From NCBI RefSeq assembly GCF_018860505.1, contig NZ_JAHKPU010000039.1, positions 1 to 64,000 of the forward strand: DNA of 64,000 bases, read 5' to 3'. The position numbers were made by a program, and so were the translations under genes. Positions within the stretch are counted from its first letter, which is position 1, and every line of letters starts with the position of its first letter. Below are positions 53,717 through 62,907 of the stretch, in pieces. The stretch comes from Pacificibacter marinus. Its GTDB lineage: Bacteria; Pseudomonadota; Alphaproteobacteria; Rhodobacterales; Rhodobacteraceae. The notes under the pieces are model-generated. The model was not told the origin of the DNA, searched no databases, and saw only the letters and a list, made by a program, of their open reading frames with translations.

Positions 53717-54553
53717 ATGGCGTATGTGCAACCAGCCGAATTCGCGGCAAAGATGATCGAAGCCGGCGAATCTAAAATTTTGATGTCTACCAAGGACACT
53801 CTGATCCGGTCCTACATGGCGGGCGCGATCCTTGCGCTTGCCGCAGCTTTCGCGGTGACCATCGCTGTCAACACTGGCGATTTTCTAGTGGCGTCTTTGC
53901 TGTTCCCTGTCGGGTTCTGCATGCTCTACCTCTTGGGGTTTGATCTTTTAACCGGTGTGTTCACGCTCGCGCCTTTGGCGGTGATCGCTAAGCGCCCAGG
54001 GATGACTTGGAAAGGTGTGTTCCGCAACTGGGGTCTCGTGTTCTGTGGCAACTTTGCCGGTGCTTTGACCACGGCTGTTTTCATGGCGATCATTTTCACC
54101 ATGGGCTTTAGCCAAGAACCAAACGCAATTGGCCAACGGATCGGCCAAATCGGCGAAGCGCGGACTTTGGGCTACGCGGCTGCCGGCGGTGCCGGTTTGT
54201 TGACAGTCTTCATTCGTGCCGTGATGTGTAACTGGATGGTCTCGACTGGTGTCGTCGCCGCGATGATGTCTAGCAGTGTGTCTGGTAAAATCATGGCGAT
54301 GTGGATGCCGATCATCGTGTTTTTCTACCTTGGCTTCGAACACTCAATCGTCAACATGTTCTTGTTCCCATCAGGTATCATGCTCGGCGGTGAATTCACT
54401 TGGTCTGATTACTTTATTTACAACGAAATTCCAGTTGTCTTGGGCAATCTTGTGGGCGGTTTGACCTTTGTGGGTGGCATGATCTACGCGACACACTTCA
54501 AGACATCTCCTAAGCGCTCTGTATCTGGCTCTGTCGGCACGCCTGCAGAGTAA
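53717..54553 (+). CDS. formate/nitrite transporter family channel (NirC-like)
   Basis: The 278-residue product has six hydrophobic segments and the FNT motifs AGAILALAAAFAVTIAVN and a later GNFAGALTTA and NMFLFPSGIM region. Because it sits directly after nirBD, nitrite import is the likely role, as for NirC. GAAGGAA precedes the ATG. A stable AACCCAGCCC hairpin follows the stop. Confidence 0.92.
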   Translation: MAYVQPAEFAAKMIEAGESKILMSTKDTLIRSYMAGAILALAAAFAVTIAVNTGDFLVASLLFPVGFCMLYLLGFDLLTGVFTLAPLAVIAKRPGMTWKGVFRNWGLVFCGNFAGALTTAVFMAIIFTMGFSQEPNAIGQRIGQIGEARTLGYAAAGGAGLLTVFIRAVMCNWMVSTGVVAAMMSSSVSGKIMAMWMPIIVFFYLGFEHSIVNMFLFPSGIMLGGEFTWSDYFIYNEIPVVLGNLVGGLTFVGGMIYATHFKTSPKRSVSGSVGTPAE

Positions 54554-54561
54554 TAGACACC

Positions 54562-54586
54562 AACCCAGCCCAAAGCGGGCTGGGTT
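54562..54586 (+). terminator. hairpin between nitrite channel and kinase genes
   Basis: AACCCAGCCC (54562-54571) pairs perfectly with GGGCTGGGTT (54577-54586) around AAAGC. No T-run follows, so it may stabilise or partly terminate the upstream message and lower expression of the downstream kinase and cynS. Confidence 0.6.
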
Positions 54587-54608
54587 CATCTCGTGAAAGC
54601 TGATTTTC

Positions 54609-56348
54609 GTGCGCGATACACAATCCACTGCCTCTTCCCTTTCGGTCAGTATTGGTCAGGCAACCTCCGCCGGACACAAAGCGCACAATCAAGACTTCCA
54701 CGGCGCGCTCGTTCCAGACGAGCGCGCGCTTTCATTTAAGGGTATCACGATTGCGCTGGCTGACGGCATATCGACATCTGATGTGTCCGCCGTTGCCTCT
54801 GAAACAATCGTTAAAAGTCTTTTATCAGATTATTACAGCACGCCCGATGCATGGACGGTTAAAACCTCTGCGTCACGAGTGATTTCAGCAGCAAATTCAT
54901 GGTTGTATGCCCAAAGCCGTTTTGCAGGTTTGGCTGATGCGGATCATGGTCACGTCTGCACGCTTGCGACGATGGTGCTTAAAGCCAGAACCGCGCATTT
55001 GTTTCATGTGGGTGACAGCCGTATTTGGCGTCTTTCGGGTCTAAGTTTGGAGCCGCTTACCACAGATCACCACGTCTCATTAGGCTCAGGCGACACCGTA
55101 CTGACACGCGCGATTGGTGCCGCAAGCAGCGTGGATATTGAGTATCGCGCAGAGCCAGTGTCGCGCGGAAATGTGTTTTTGTTGACCACTGATGGCGTCC
55201 ATGAACATTGGACCGCCCGCACTGTTGCGCAGCGCATCGCAGAAGCGTCGACTTTGGATGATGCCGCGCAAGATATCCTAAAGGATGCCTTGGAGGCTGG
55301 CAGCACAGACAATCTTACGGTGCAAATTGTCCGCATTGATAGCGTACCTACATCAGATGAAACTCAGTTCGATGAACAGGCTCGAACCTTGCCCATTCCG
55401 GCCTTGCCGCGTGAGGGCAGTGTGCTGGATGGGTATCGCATTTTGCGCGAATTACATGCAAATCATCGCTCTCATATTTTTCTCGCTAAAGCCTCTGACG
55501 GTGAAACTGTTGCCGTGAAAATTCCGGCGTCGGATTTGAAGGACGATGCTGATGGGTTGCGCCGTTTTTTAATGGAAGACTGGATCGCACGCCGTTTAGA
55601 TAACGCGCATGTTTTGGGTGCGCCTGCGTCACTTGGGCCACGTTCGGGTCTATATGTGGTGACGGATTTCATCGAAGGGCAGACTTTGCGCCAATGGATG
55701 CAAGACAACCCTAAGCCCAGTTTTGAACAGGTGCGCGACATCTTGGAACAGGTGATCCGAGGTCTGCGCGCCTTTCACCGGCGCGAAATGTTGCATCAAG
55801 ATCTGCGACCTGAAAACATCATGCTTGATACGGATGGTGTGGTCAAAATTATTGATTTCGGGTCGACCTATGTTGCGGGCGTTCAAGAAGCCGCACCAAT
55901 GCGCGAAGAAGACGGCATCTTGGGCACCCTGCAATACACAGCGCCGGAATATTTTTCTGGCGAACAGGTGAGCTGGCGGTCTGATCTGTTTTCATTGGGG
56001 GTGATTGCTTACGAAATGCTGACCGGTGTTTTGCCCTACGGCACACAGGTCGGCAAAGTGCGTAACCCACGTGACAGAAGGCGGCTGCGGTATCGCAACG
56101 CCCGTGATGACGCCCATCCGATGCCCGCATGGCTGGATGATGCTTTGGCCAAAGCGGTTCACCCCGATCCCGCGCGTCGCCACGATGCGCTGTCTGAATT
56201 CGCCGCCAATCTGCGCTCGCCGTCGCTGCGTTACACCGCGCGTCGTCATATCCCGTTGGCTGAGCGCAATCCCGAACGATTTTGGAAAACTCTATCTGGA
56301 GGCTTGGCCCTGTTGTGTCTTGTCCTCGCCACTCTGGCCTTTCAGTAG
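54609..56348 (+). CDS. fused PP2C phosphatase / serine-threonine protein kinase, tail-anchored
   Basis: The 579-residue product joins a PP2C-type phosphatase (about 8-245; HKAHNQDFHG, ALADGIS, HVGDSRIWR, LTTDGVHEH) to a eukaryotic-type kinase (about 265-545; VAVKIP lysine, LHQDLRPENIML catalytic loop, IDFGST metal motif, APEYF). One hydrophobic segment closes the protein (about 558-578, GGLALLCLVLATLAF), which would anchor it with both domains in the cytoplasm. The GTG start has no clear ribosome binding site. Position between the nitrite genes and cynS suggests control of nitrogen uptake by reversible phosphorylation; this is inference. Confidence 0.9.
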   Translation: MRDTQSTASSLSVSIGQATSAGHKAHNQDFHGALVPDERALSFKGITIALADGISTSDVSAVASETIVKSLLSDYYSTPDAWTVKTSASRVISAANSWLYAQSRFAGLADADHGHVCTLATMVLKARTAHLFHVGDSRIWRLSGLSLEPLTTDHHVSLGSGDTVLTRAIGAASSVDIEYRAEPVSRGNVFLLTTDGVHEHWTARTVAQRIAEASTLDDAAQDILKDALEAGSTDNLTVQIVRIDSVPTSDETQFDEQARTLPIPALPREGSVLDGYRILRELHANHRSHIFLAKASDGETVAVKIPASDLKDDADGLRRFLMEDWIARRLDNAHVLGAPASLGPRSGLYVVTDFIEGQTLRQWMQDNPKPSFEQVRDILEQVIRGLRAFHRREMLHQDLRPENIMLDTDGVVKIIDFGSTYVAGVQEAAPMREEDGILGTLQYTAPEYFSGEQVSWRSDLFSLGVIAYEMLTGVLPYGTQVGKVRNPRDRRRLRYRNARDDAHPMPAWLDDALAKAVHPDPARRHDALSEFAANLRSPSLRYTARRHIPLAERNPERFWKTLSGGLALLCLVLATLAFQ

Positions 56349-56370
56349 GCCTATCATAAAGGAGCATCCC

Positions 56371-56814
56371 ATGCTTTTGAAAGAAGACGTGACAGTCCAA
56401 ATTATTGAAGCCAAAAAGAAAGCGGGTCTCACTTGGGACAGTATTGCAAATGCTATTGGTATGAGCCCAGTGTTCACCCATTCCGCCTGCATGGGCATGA
56501 ACGCATTTCCCGCGGATAAAGCCGCAGAGTTGGTCAAGTTTTTGGGCCTCACTCAAGACGCTATATCCGTTCTGGTCGAAAGCCCGACAAAAGTCTGGGA
56601 ACAGGCGGTCCCGACAGATCCGTGTATCTATCGCTTTTATGAAATTGTTGGCGTTTACGGTCCGACGCTTAAAGCGCTGATCCACGAAGAATTCGGCGAT
56701 GGCATTATGTCCGCAATTGATTTTGAAATGTCGGTGAAACGCGACGCAAACCCAAAAGGCGACCGCGTAAAAATCGAGATGTCAGGTAAGTACTTGCAAT
56801 ATAACGCATGGTAA
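56371..56814 (+). CDS. cynS: cyanate hydratase (cyanase)
   Basis: CynS converts cyanate and bicarbonate to ammonia and two CO2. The 147-residue product has the N-terminal helix-turn-helix-like part (AKKKAGLTWDSIANAIGMS) and the catalytic C-terminal part with Arg and Glu in YRFYEIVGVYG (about 90-100) and Ser in the GDGIMSAIDF segment (about 117). AAAGGAG precedes the ATG. It closes the nitrogen operon and needs a carbonate supply; no carbonic anhydrase gene is adjacent. Confidence 0.96.
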   Translation: MLLKEDVTVQIIEAKKKAGLTWDSIANAIGMSPVFTHSACMGMNAFPADKAAELVKFLGLTQDAISVLVESPTKVWEQAVPTDPCIYRFYEIVGVYGPTLKALIHEEFGDGIMSAIDFEMSVKRDANPKGDRVKIEMSGKYLQYNAW

Positions 56815-56966
56815 AATTGCTGGGTTGAGGGCATCTGGGGCGTGCTTGAGCAGGCCGTACCTGCGCCAAAGAGGCTAGCTTTGCACCGGATTTGGGACTA
56901 AGTCTGTTTGATATTCATAGTGAGGCACATCAAGTTTTGTGCCCGCTGAAATCGAGGTTTAAACAG

Positions 56967-57890
56967 GTGTCTGACAATTTGTCATGGGCTAGTACTCGTC
57001 CCAAGCGGTTTGTATTTTTAGGAGCTTCTGGGCGTATAGGTCATCTTTTGCGGGCCGTTTGGCCAGCCTCCATCGCCTCTGATTTGCGCGTTGATTGGCA
57101 GTTTCGATCCGCACAGCCCACCATTCCAAATGCGTTCGTTTGGTCCGATTTGGCCGATATAAAGCCATTGTTGGATCATGCAAAATCTGCTGATGGCTTG
57201 GACGGACTTTTCATTTTTGTGGGTGCCTCGCGTGCCGGTGATAAGACTGACGTCGATCAAATGGCGATCAATGTCTCGCTGGTGGACCAAGCGTTGCAGG
57301 CTGCCGTCGCTGCCGAAATCCCCCGCGTTCTTATCGCATCGTCATCTGCCGTTTACGGCGGGGGGGATGGGGTGCCATTTGATGAGAGCAGTGCCTTACA
57401 TCCGGTAAATGCTTACGGGATGGCCAAACGAGATATGGAAGCTCTCTGTGTCGCGCGCGCGGCAGAGTATGGTATCGAAGTTTGCTTGCTGCGTATCGGC
57501 AATGTTGCAGGTGCGGATGCCTTACTTGGACCCACTGAAGGGTGGCAGTCAGGCGACGCGCCAAGGCTGCTTGATATATATCCAGACGGCGATGGGCCGC
57601 GCAGATCATATATTGGGCCTGAAAGCCTAGCGGATGTCCTAAGGTGTCTGGCGTTGCTGCCCCAGCCTTTGCCGCAGGTGATCAATGTCGCTGCACCTGT
57701 GAGTGTTTCTATGAAGGCGCTGTTAGAAGCTGCGGCTGTCGATTGGGAGCCGCGCCCCGTTTCCGCATCGCCTTTGCAAGACATTGTATTGGATTGCGAG
57801 CGCCTCGCAACTCTGTCCGATATTAAAGAATCTGACGGCGCAGCAAATGGTCTTGTTGCACAGTGGCGCAGCGCTTTGGAGGCTCTATGA
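56967..57890 (+). CDS. NAD-dependent epimerase/dehydratase family protein
   Basis: The 307-residue product has RFVFLGASGRIGHLLRA (about 15-30) as the Rossmann motif, SSSAVYGGGDGVPFDE, and the active-site YGMAK (about 150-154), so it is an extended SDR acting on a nucleotide sugar. GAGG nine bases before the GTG at 56967 supports this start over an upstream TTG. The next gene starts inside its stop (ATGA), which makes it part of the polysaccharide cluster. Confidence 0.85.
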   Translation: MSDNLSWASTRPKRFVFLGASGRIGHLLRAVWPASIASDLRVDWQFRSAQPTIPNAFVWSDLADIKPLLDHAKSADGLDGLFIFVGASRAGDKTDVDQMAINVSLVDQALQAAVAAEIPRVLIASSSAVYGGGDGVPFDESSALHPVNAYGMAKRDMEALCVARAAEYGIEVCLLRIGNVAGADALLGPTEGWQSGDAPRLLDIYPDGDGPRRSYIGPESLADVLRCLALLPQPLPQVINVAAPVSVSMKALLEAAAVDWEPRPVSASPLQDIVLDCERLATLSDIKESDGAANGLVAQWRSALEAL

Positions 57891-58498
57891 CAATTGGGAA
57901 AAGGGTATTTGATGTTGTCTTGGCGCTGATTTTATCGATCCTTCTTGGAGGGGCGATCATTGGGCTGGCTATTGTTCTTTTGATCAAAGAGGGACGTCCA
58001 GTTTTTTATCTTTCGGAACGTATGAAGACCCCAACCCAAGGATTTAAGCTGGTCAAGTTTCGCACGATGAAAGTGGTCGCACACGACAGCGGCGTCTCAG
58101 GAGGTGACAAAACTAACCGCGTCACACGGTTTGGTCGCTTTTTGCGTAGGGCACGTTTGGACGAATTGCCTCAACTATGGAATGTACTGCGTGGGGATAT
58201 ATCATTTGTGGGGCCGCGCCCGCCTTTGCGTGAATATGTCGAGCGATTTCCCCAAGTCTATGCGCAGGTGCTGAACACGCGCCCCGGTATAACAGGGCTG
58301 GCGTCGGTGCGATATCATGCCCACGAAGAGATGCTCTTGGCGCGTTGTACTACAGCGGAACAGACGGACGAGGTCTATGCGCGGGCCTGTGTTCCTCGCA
58401 AGGCGCGCTTGGATTTGATTTATCAAGCCCACCAATCAAGATGCCTTGATTTGCGTATTATGATTGAAACCATTTGGCCAAAATTGCGAAAATTTTAA
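57887..58498 (+). CDS. polyprenyl-phosphate sugar-1-phosphate transferase (initiating sugar transferase)
   Basis: This enzyme transfers a sugar phosphate to undecaprenyl phosphate, the first step of polysaccharide assembly. The 203-residue product is the short, monotopic type: one hydrophobic segment at about 8-33, then KFRTMKV, ARLDELPQLWNVLRGD and SFVGPRPP motifs (about 58-120). It is thus PglC/WcaJ-core-like. It overlaps the epimerase gene (ATGA). The last TAA overlaps a CtrA-like TTAA-N7-TTAA site. Confidence 0.93.
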   Translation: MTIGKRVFDVVLALILSILLGGAIIGLAIVLLIKEGRPVFYLSERMKTPTQGFKLVKFRTMKVVAHDSGVSGGDKTNRVTRFGRFLRRARLDELPQLWNVLRGDISFVGPRPPLREYVERFPQVYAQVLNTRPGITGLASVRYHAHEEMLLARCTTAEQTDEVYARACVPRKARLDLIYQAHQSRCLDLRIMIETIWPKLRKF

Positions 58499-58509
58499 CG
58501 AGCACTTAA
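58495..58509. promoter_or_regulatory. CtrA-like TTAA-N7-TTAA element
   Basis: TTAA-CGAGCAC-TTAA spans the sugar transferase stop. It lacks the trailing C of the CtrA consensus on both strands. It precedes the FlaA1/CapD-type gene by 146 bases. Confidence 0.3.
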
Positions 58510-58655
58510 ATATATTACGACAGCCTTAAGTGGTATGTTCGAAAAGCACCTTATTGATTATAGTTTGTGCAGAAACTTGCGCTTCGTCTATTTTATCGCC
58601 AGATATATTTGATGGTCGTACTGGTATGTGAAGAATGAAAGATGTGTAAGCGCTT

Positions 58656-60551
58656 ATGTTGATACAGGGCCTGACGACGCTACCAAGACATGTCGTGCGC
58701 CGCATATTGGTGCTCTCAGATACGTTTTTGATCATAGCTTCTGTCGTGTTGGCGTTTGCATTGCAAGGCGATCTCGCCACATTGTCGACGCCTTCCTTTA
58801 CCTACGCCTTCTTCGTGGAAATAACCCTTATGGGCGTCACCATTGTGATGAGTCTAAGGCTTCATTGCATTAAGCTTGTGATGTTTAATTCCAAAGATGT
58901 CTCTAAAATCGCTCTTGCGACTGGGTGCTTGAGCCTGCTTTTTATAGTGTGTGCGGCCCTGCATGGCGCGACAGGATTGGTCGCTAAAGCACTCATCTTT
59001 GGAACTGCATTTTTCTCTGGAAGCGTCGGCGCGCGTGTTGTGACGATTGCAATTTTATCTTATTTTCGTGATAGAAATTCAAACCGACAGTCGGTCGCCA
59101 TTTTTGGGGCGGGTAGCGCGGGCATTCAATTAGCATCGGCATTACGTCAATCTCACCTTCTGCGGCCGGTGATCTTTTTTGATGACAATCTACACTTACA
59201 AGGCATGGCTATCGGTGGCATTCCCGTATTGGATGCAAAGCGGATGAAAGCCAGTTTGGCCTATTACAAGATTGAGATGGTTTTGATTGCGCTGCCTGAA
59301 AGTGCAAAGGAGCGGCGCGCTGTAATCATTGAACAATTAGAACGGATTGGTGTCAAAGTGCGGGTTCTCCCCCCTTTCGTTGATATGCTGGCAGGGCGCG
59401 GCAACGAGGCCTTGTTCCGAACTGTTGGCGCTGACGAAATTTTGGGCCGTGATGCAGTCGATTTGGAAACCCCTGAAATTGCTAAAACATATGCTGGACG
59501 TGTCGTGATGGTGACGGGGGCAGGCGGATCAATCGGTTCTGAATTATGCCGCCAAATTCTAAACTGTCGCCCAGCAAAGATCGTCTTGTTTGAGCAAAGT
59601 GAATTCAACCTTTATCAAATCGATTTTGAACTGCGTGACCTTGCTGCGCAACACAAGGTTCAGCTCTCGACGTATTTGGGGTCTGTGACCGACCCCGTGA
59701 GAGTGCGCCATGTTTTGGCGCAAGAAAATGTCGAGATTATTTTCCATGCGGCAGCTTATAAACACGTCCCAATCGTTGAAAACAATGAATTAGAGGGGGC
59801 AAAAAACAATGTCATCGGCACCAATGTTGTGGCTGAAGCGGCGGCTGAGGCCAATATAGAACGCTTTATTTTAGTCTCTACGGATAAAGCGGTAAGGCCC
59901 ACCAATATTATGGGGGCAACGAAACGTATGGCTGAGTTGGTCGTGCAGGATTTGCAAACCCGCGAACCAGAGATAAAGTTTTCAATGGTACGTTTTGGCA
60001 ATGTCTTAGGGTCGTCTGGATCGGTGTTGCCCCTTTTTCAAACACAGATTGAGGCCGGCGGTCCCGTGACAGTCACTCACCAAGAGGTCTCGCGCTTTTT
60101 TATGACGATTTCCGAAGCGGCACGACTGGTCTTACTGGCAGGGGCCTATGCCGAAGGCGGTGATGTTTTTGTTCTAGATATGGGTAAACCACAAAAAATC
60201 ATGGATATCGCGCATAGAATGATTGAGCTGTCTGGCCGCGCGGTTAAAAAACCAGGTTCTGAAACGGGCGATATCGAAATCGTCGTGACGGGGTTGCGGC
60301 CCGGTGAAAAGTTATATGAAGAACTTTTACTAGATCACAAAAATTTATGTGCAACCCCTAACCCCAAAATTCTGCGTGCAGAGGAGGCCATGCTGGGACC
60401 ATTAGAAGTCGCCGGTATGTTGCGTGATCTTAATGCTGCGATCAAATTTGCCAATGCCGCGCATATGCGTGAAATTGTGCGCGAACGAGTTGACGGGTAT
60501 CACGAACCGCAGGGTGCGTCAGTACAGCAGTATCAAATGGATGAGATCTAA
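58656..60551 (+). CDS. membrane-bound nucleoside-diphosphate-sugar dehydratase/epimerase (FlaA1/CapD/WbpM type)
   Basis: The 631-residue product has four N-terminal transmembrane helices (about 15-130) and a small Rossmann-like CoA-binding-type domain (about 140-250, FGAGSAGIQLA). The SDR domain begins at VMVTGAGGSIGSELCRQ (about 285) and has the FHAAAYKHVP and MAELVVQDL motifs. These enzymes make 4-keto-6-deoxy sugars, for example UDP-linked quinovosamine-type precursors, for polysaccharide. The catalytic Tyr of classic SDRs is replaced by the family's usual residues. It follows the initiating transferase in the same direction. Confidence 0.93.
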   Translation: MLIQGLTTLPRHVVRRILVLSDTFLIIASVVLAFALQGDLATLSTPSFTYAFFVEITLMGVTIVMSLRLHCIKLVMFNSKDVSKIALATGCLSLLFIVCAALHGATGLVAKALIFGTAFFSGSVGARVVTIAILSYFRDRNSNRQSVAIFGAGSAGIQLASALRQSHLLRPVIFFDDNLHLQGMAIGGIPVLDAKRMKASLAYYKIEMVLIALPESAKERRAVIIEQLERIGVKVRVLPPFVDMLAGRGNEALFRTVGADEILGRDAVDLETPEIAKTYAGRVVMVTGAGGSIGSELCRQILNCRPAKIVLFEQSEFNLYQIDFELRDLAAQHKVQLSTYLGSVTDPVRVRHVLAQENVEIIFHAAAYKHVPIVENNELEGAKNNVIGTNVVAEAAAEANIERFILVSTDKAVRPTNIMGATKRMAELVVQDLQTREPEIKFSMVRFGNVLGSSGSVLPLFQTQIEAGGPVTVTHQEVSRFFMTISEAARLVLLAGAYAEGGDVFVLDMGKPQKIMDIAHRMIELSGRAVKKPGSETGDIEIVVTGLRPGEKLYEELLLDHKNLCATPNPKILRAEEAMLGPLEVAGMLRDLNAAIKFANAAHMREIVRERVDGYHEPQGASVQQYQMDEI

Positions 60552-60796
60552 TTTTCTCTTTATCGTTGATGTAATGCGCGTCGGGTTTTTGCGCGCTATT
60601 GTGCACCACCTTTGTCTGTGATGTGTGCTTTGAGAACTTGCTGACGGCAATTGCGGTTTGACTATTGCTGCCGAAAAGACACGTCCGAAAATTGATTCAC
60701 GGTTCAGCGGCGTCTCTTGGAATTATGATGCATATTCGAGTGGGTGTTTGGTGAAAATTTGATATGATGGCTCCAACTTAAGAAGCGGGTGGAACA
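60552..60796. other. spacer before yjbH, no gene seen
   Basis: 245 bases without a gene. A TATGAT box lies at 60763-60768, 28 bases before the yjbH GTG, but no matching -35 element at 16-18 bases was found. Confidence 0.4.
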
Positions 60797-62905
60797 GTGT
60801 CTTTGTATTTTCGAAAAAATGTGATCGGTATTGGTTTTGTATCAATGTGCTGTGTTTCCGCCAGCGCTGCGCAAGATCTATCAACGACACGCCTGAATAT
60901 TATGGGGCGCCAAGGCATCATTGAAATGCCGTCCGCCGAGGTGGCACCCGATGGGCAACTTGCCCTCAGCTATTCGAAATTCGGCAAGGTGACGCGTACC
61001 ACATTGACCTTTCAGATGACGCCACGCCTGTCTGGCAGCTTTCGATATTCTGGCATTGAAGATTATAGTGATTCATTCGAAACTTATTGGGATCGCTCAT
61101 TTGATCTAAGCTATTTGCTCATGAACGAGGGCGCCTACCGCCCCGCTGTCTCGGTTGGTTTGCAAGATTTTATGGGAACAGGATTACTGAGCGGCGAGTA
61201 TATCGTCGCGACCAAATCGATTGGTGATAAGTTGCAAGTGTCCGGTGGTTTGGGCTGGGGACGTTTGGGCAGTTATAACTCCCTCGGCTTTTCGCTAGGC
61301 GACAGGGATACCTCATATTTGGACACTGGCGGAACCTTCAATTTCGGTCAATGGTTTCAGGGCGAGGCAGCGATCTTCGGCGGCCTGAGCTATCAGTTGA
61401 ACGATAAATTAACGGTCTTGGCAGAGTATTCTTCGGACGCCTATACCACAGAAGTCGAACAAGATGTGTTCACTCATAAATCTCCGATCAACGTCGCTCT
61501 TGATTACAAGCTTGGTCAAAATACATCTGTCACAGCATTCTTTTTGCATGGCGACGCTGTTGGGCTGCAATTCTCAACGGGGCTAAATCCGAAAAATCCG
61601 AAGGTTGCAGGCGGGATCGAAACTGCGCCACTTCCCATCCGTCCTCGACCAAGCCGTTCGGCTGATCCTGTCGGTTGGTCTGGCGAATGGGTCGCCGAAG
61701 TTGGTGATGCCAGTGGCATTCGGTCTGCTTTGGCAAAAGCAATGGCAGAAGAAGGCTTGGCGCTTGAAGCTATGTCTTTGACAACCACACGGACAGAAGT
61801 TCAGTTTCGCAATAAGCGCTATGGTGCTCACTCGCAGGCTTTAGGGCGTTTGGCACGGATCATGACGCGAGCATTCCCTCCATCTGTTGAGACTTTCGTG
61901 TTGACAGAAACGCTTGATGGACTGCCTATTCATTCCACTGTCTTGCCGCGGTCTAAGTTGGAAGCCTATGAATTTTCACCCGCGCGCAGCATGCTGGATG
62001 CCGCGACATTTACCGACCCGCTCAGCTTGCAGGCGGATGACTTGGTGGCACATGAGGATGCCTTCCCGAACACGCTTTGGTCTGTGGCACCTTATTTGGC
62101 TGTATCGGTTTTTGATCCGCAGAGCCCCGTCCGGCTTGACTACGGAGTTCGTGGGCAAATCAACTATGAAGTGGCGCCTGGTTTCAGCTTGGATGCCGCC
62201 GCAACGTTGCGCGTGTCTGGCGATATATCAGACGAAGAAAATGACACCAACGATTCAAAAATACAGAACGTGCGGACCAGCGCGCGCGAATACGACAACC
62301 GTGTGCAGCTCGAAAAACTGACAGCGAATTGGTATAGTCGGCCTGCCCAAAATCTGTTTGGCCGTGTGACTGTTGGCTATCTTGAAACTATGTACGGAGG
62401 TGTTTCAGGCGAGGTGCTTTGGAAAAAGCCGAACAGCCCGTTTGCTTTGGGCGCGGAGCTCAATTACGCCGTCCAGCGCGATTATGACGATCCCTTTGGT
62501 TTTCGCGACTACGACATCGTGACGGGACATGTGTCTGCCTATTACGCCTTTGAGGGTGGATTTCATGGCCAGCTTGACGTGGGCAGATATCTTGCTGGTG
62601 ATTGGGGAGCGACGGTGTCTGTTGATCGTGAATTCAACAATGGCTGGCGCGTTGGGGCTTATGCGACCCTTACGGATGTCCCGTTCGAAGACTTTGGTGA
62701 AGGATCTTTTGATAAGGGCATCCGTTTCACCGTGCCGTCAGCATGGTTTGCTGGCACGCCAACGACAGAAACAAATGATTTCGTTATCCAATCTTTGACC
62801 CGTGACGGTGGGGCCAAGCTGAGTGTTGGCGGTCGTCTGTATGACCGTGTTCGAGGGATGCAAGGCGCTGACATCGAATCGCGTTGGGGTAAATTTTGGA
62901 GATGA
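60797..62905 (+). CDS. yjbH: YjbH-type outer-membrane exopolysaccharide protein
   Basis: The 702-residue product has a signal peptide (about 1-25, ending ASAAQ) and then repeated amphipathic strands expected of an outer-membrane beta-barrel, with QGIIEMPSAEVAPDGQLALSY near residue 40 typical of YjbH (DUF940). Family members take part in exopolysaccharide export or modification with YjbF/YjbE. The GTG at 60797 follows GGTGGA. The yjbF ATG triplets begin inside its stop region, so the two are coupled. Confidence 0.88.
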   Translation: MSLYFRKNVIGIGFVSMCCVSASAAQDLSTTRLNIMGRQGIIEMPSAEVAPDGQLALSYSKFGKVTRTTLTFQMTPRLSGSFRYSGIEDYSDSFETYWDRSFDLSYLLMNEGAYRPAVSVGLQDFMGTGLLSGEYIVATKSIGDKLQVSGGLGWGRLGSYNSLGFSLGDRDTSYLDTGGTFNFGQWFQGEAAIFGGLSYQLNDKLTVLAEYSSDAYTTEVEQDVFTHKSPINVALDYKLGQNTSVTAFFLHGDAVGLQFSTGLNPKNPKVAGGIETAPLPIRPRPSRSADPVGWSGEWVAEVGDASGIRSALAKAMAEEGLALEAMSLTTTRTEVQFRNKRYGAHSQALGRLARIMTRAFPPSVETFVLTETLDGLPIHSTVLPRSKLEAYEFSPARSMLDAATFTDPLSLQADDLVAHEDAFPNTLWSVAPYLAVSVFDPQSPVRLDYGVRGQINYEVAPGFSLDAAATLRVSGDISDEENDTNDSKIQNVRTSAREYDNRVQLEKLTANWYSRPAQNLFGRVTVGYLETMYGGVSGEVLWKKPNSPFALGAELNYAVQRDYDDPFGFRDYDIVTGHVSAYYAFEGGFHGQLDVGRYLAGDWGATVSVDREFNNGWRVGAYATLTDVPFEDFGEGSFDKGIRFTVPSAWFAGTPTTETNDFVIQSLTRDGGAKLSVGGRLYDRVRGMQGADIESRWGKFWR

Positions 62906-62907
62906 TG

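Noticed and set aside
55849-56685. 278-codon minus-strand frame across kinase and cynS
   Set aside because: Antisense of two conserved genes, with no domain or start signal.
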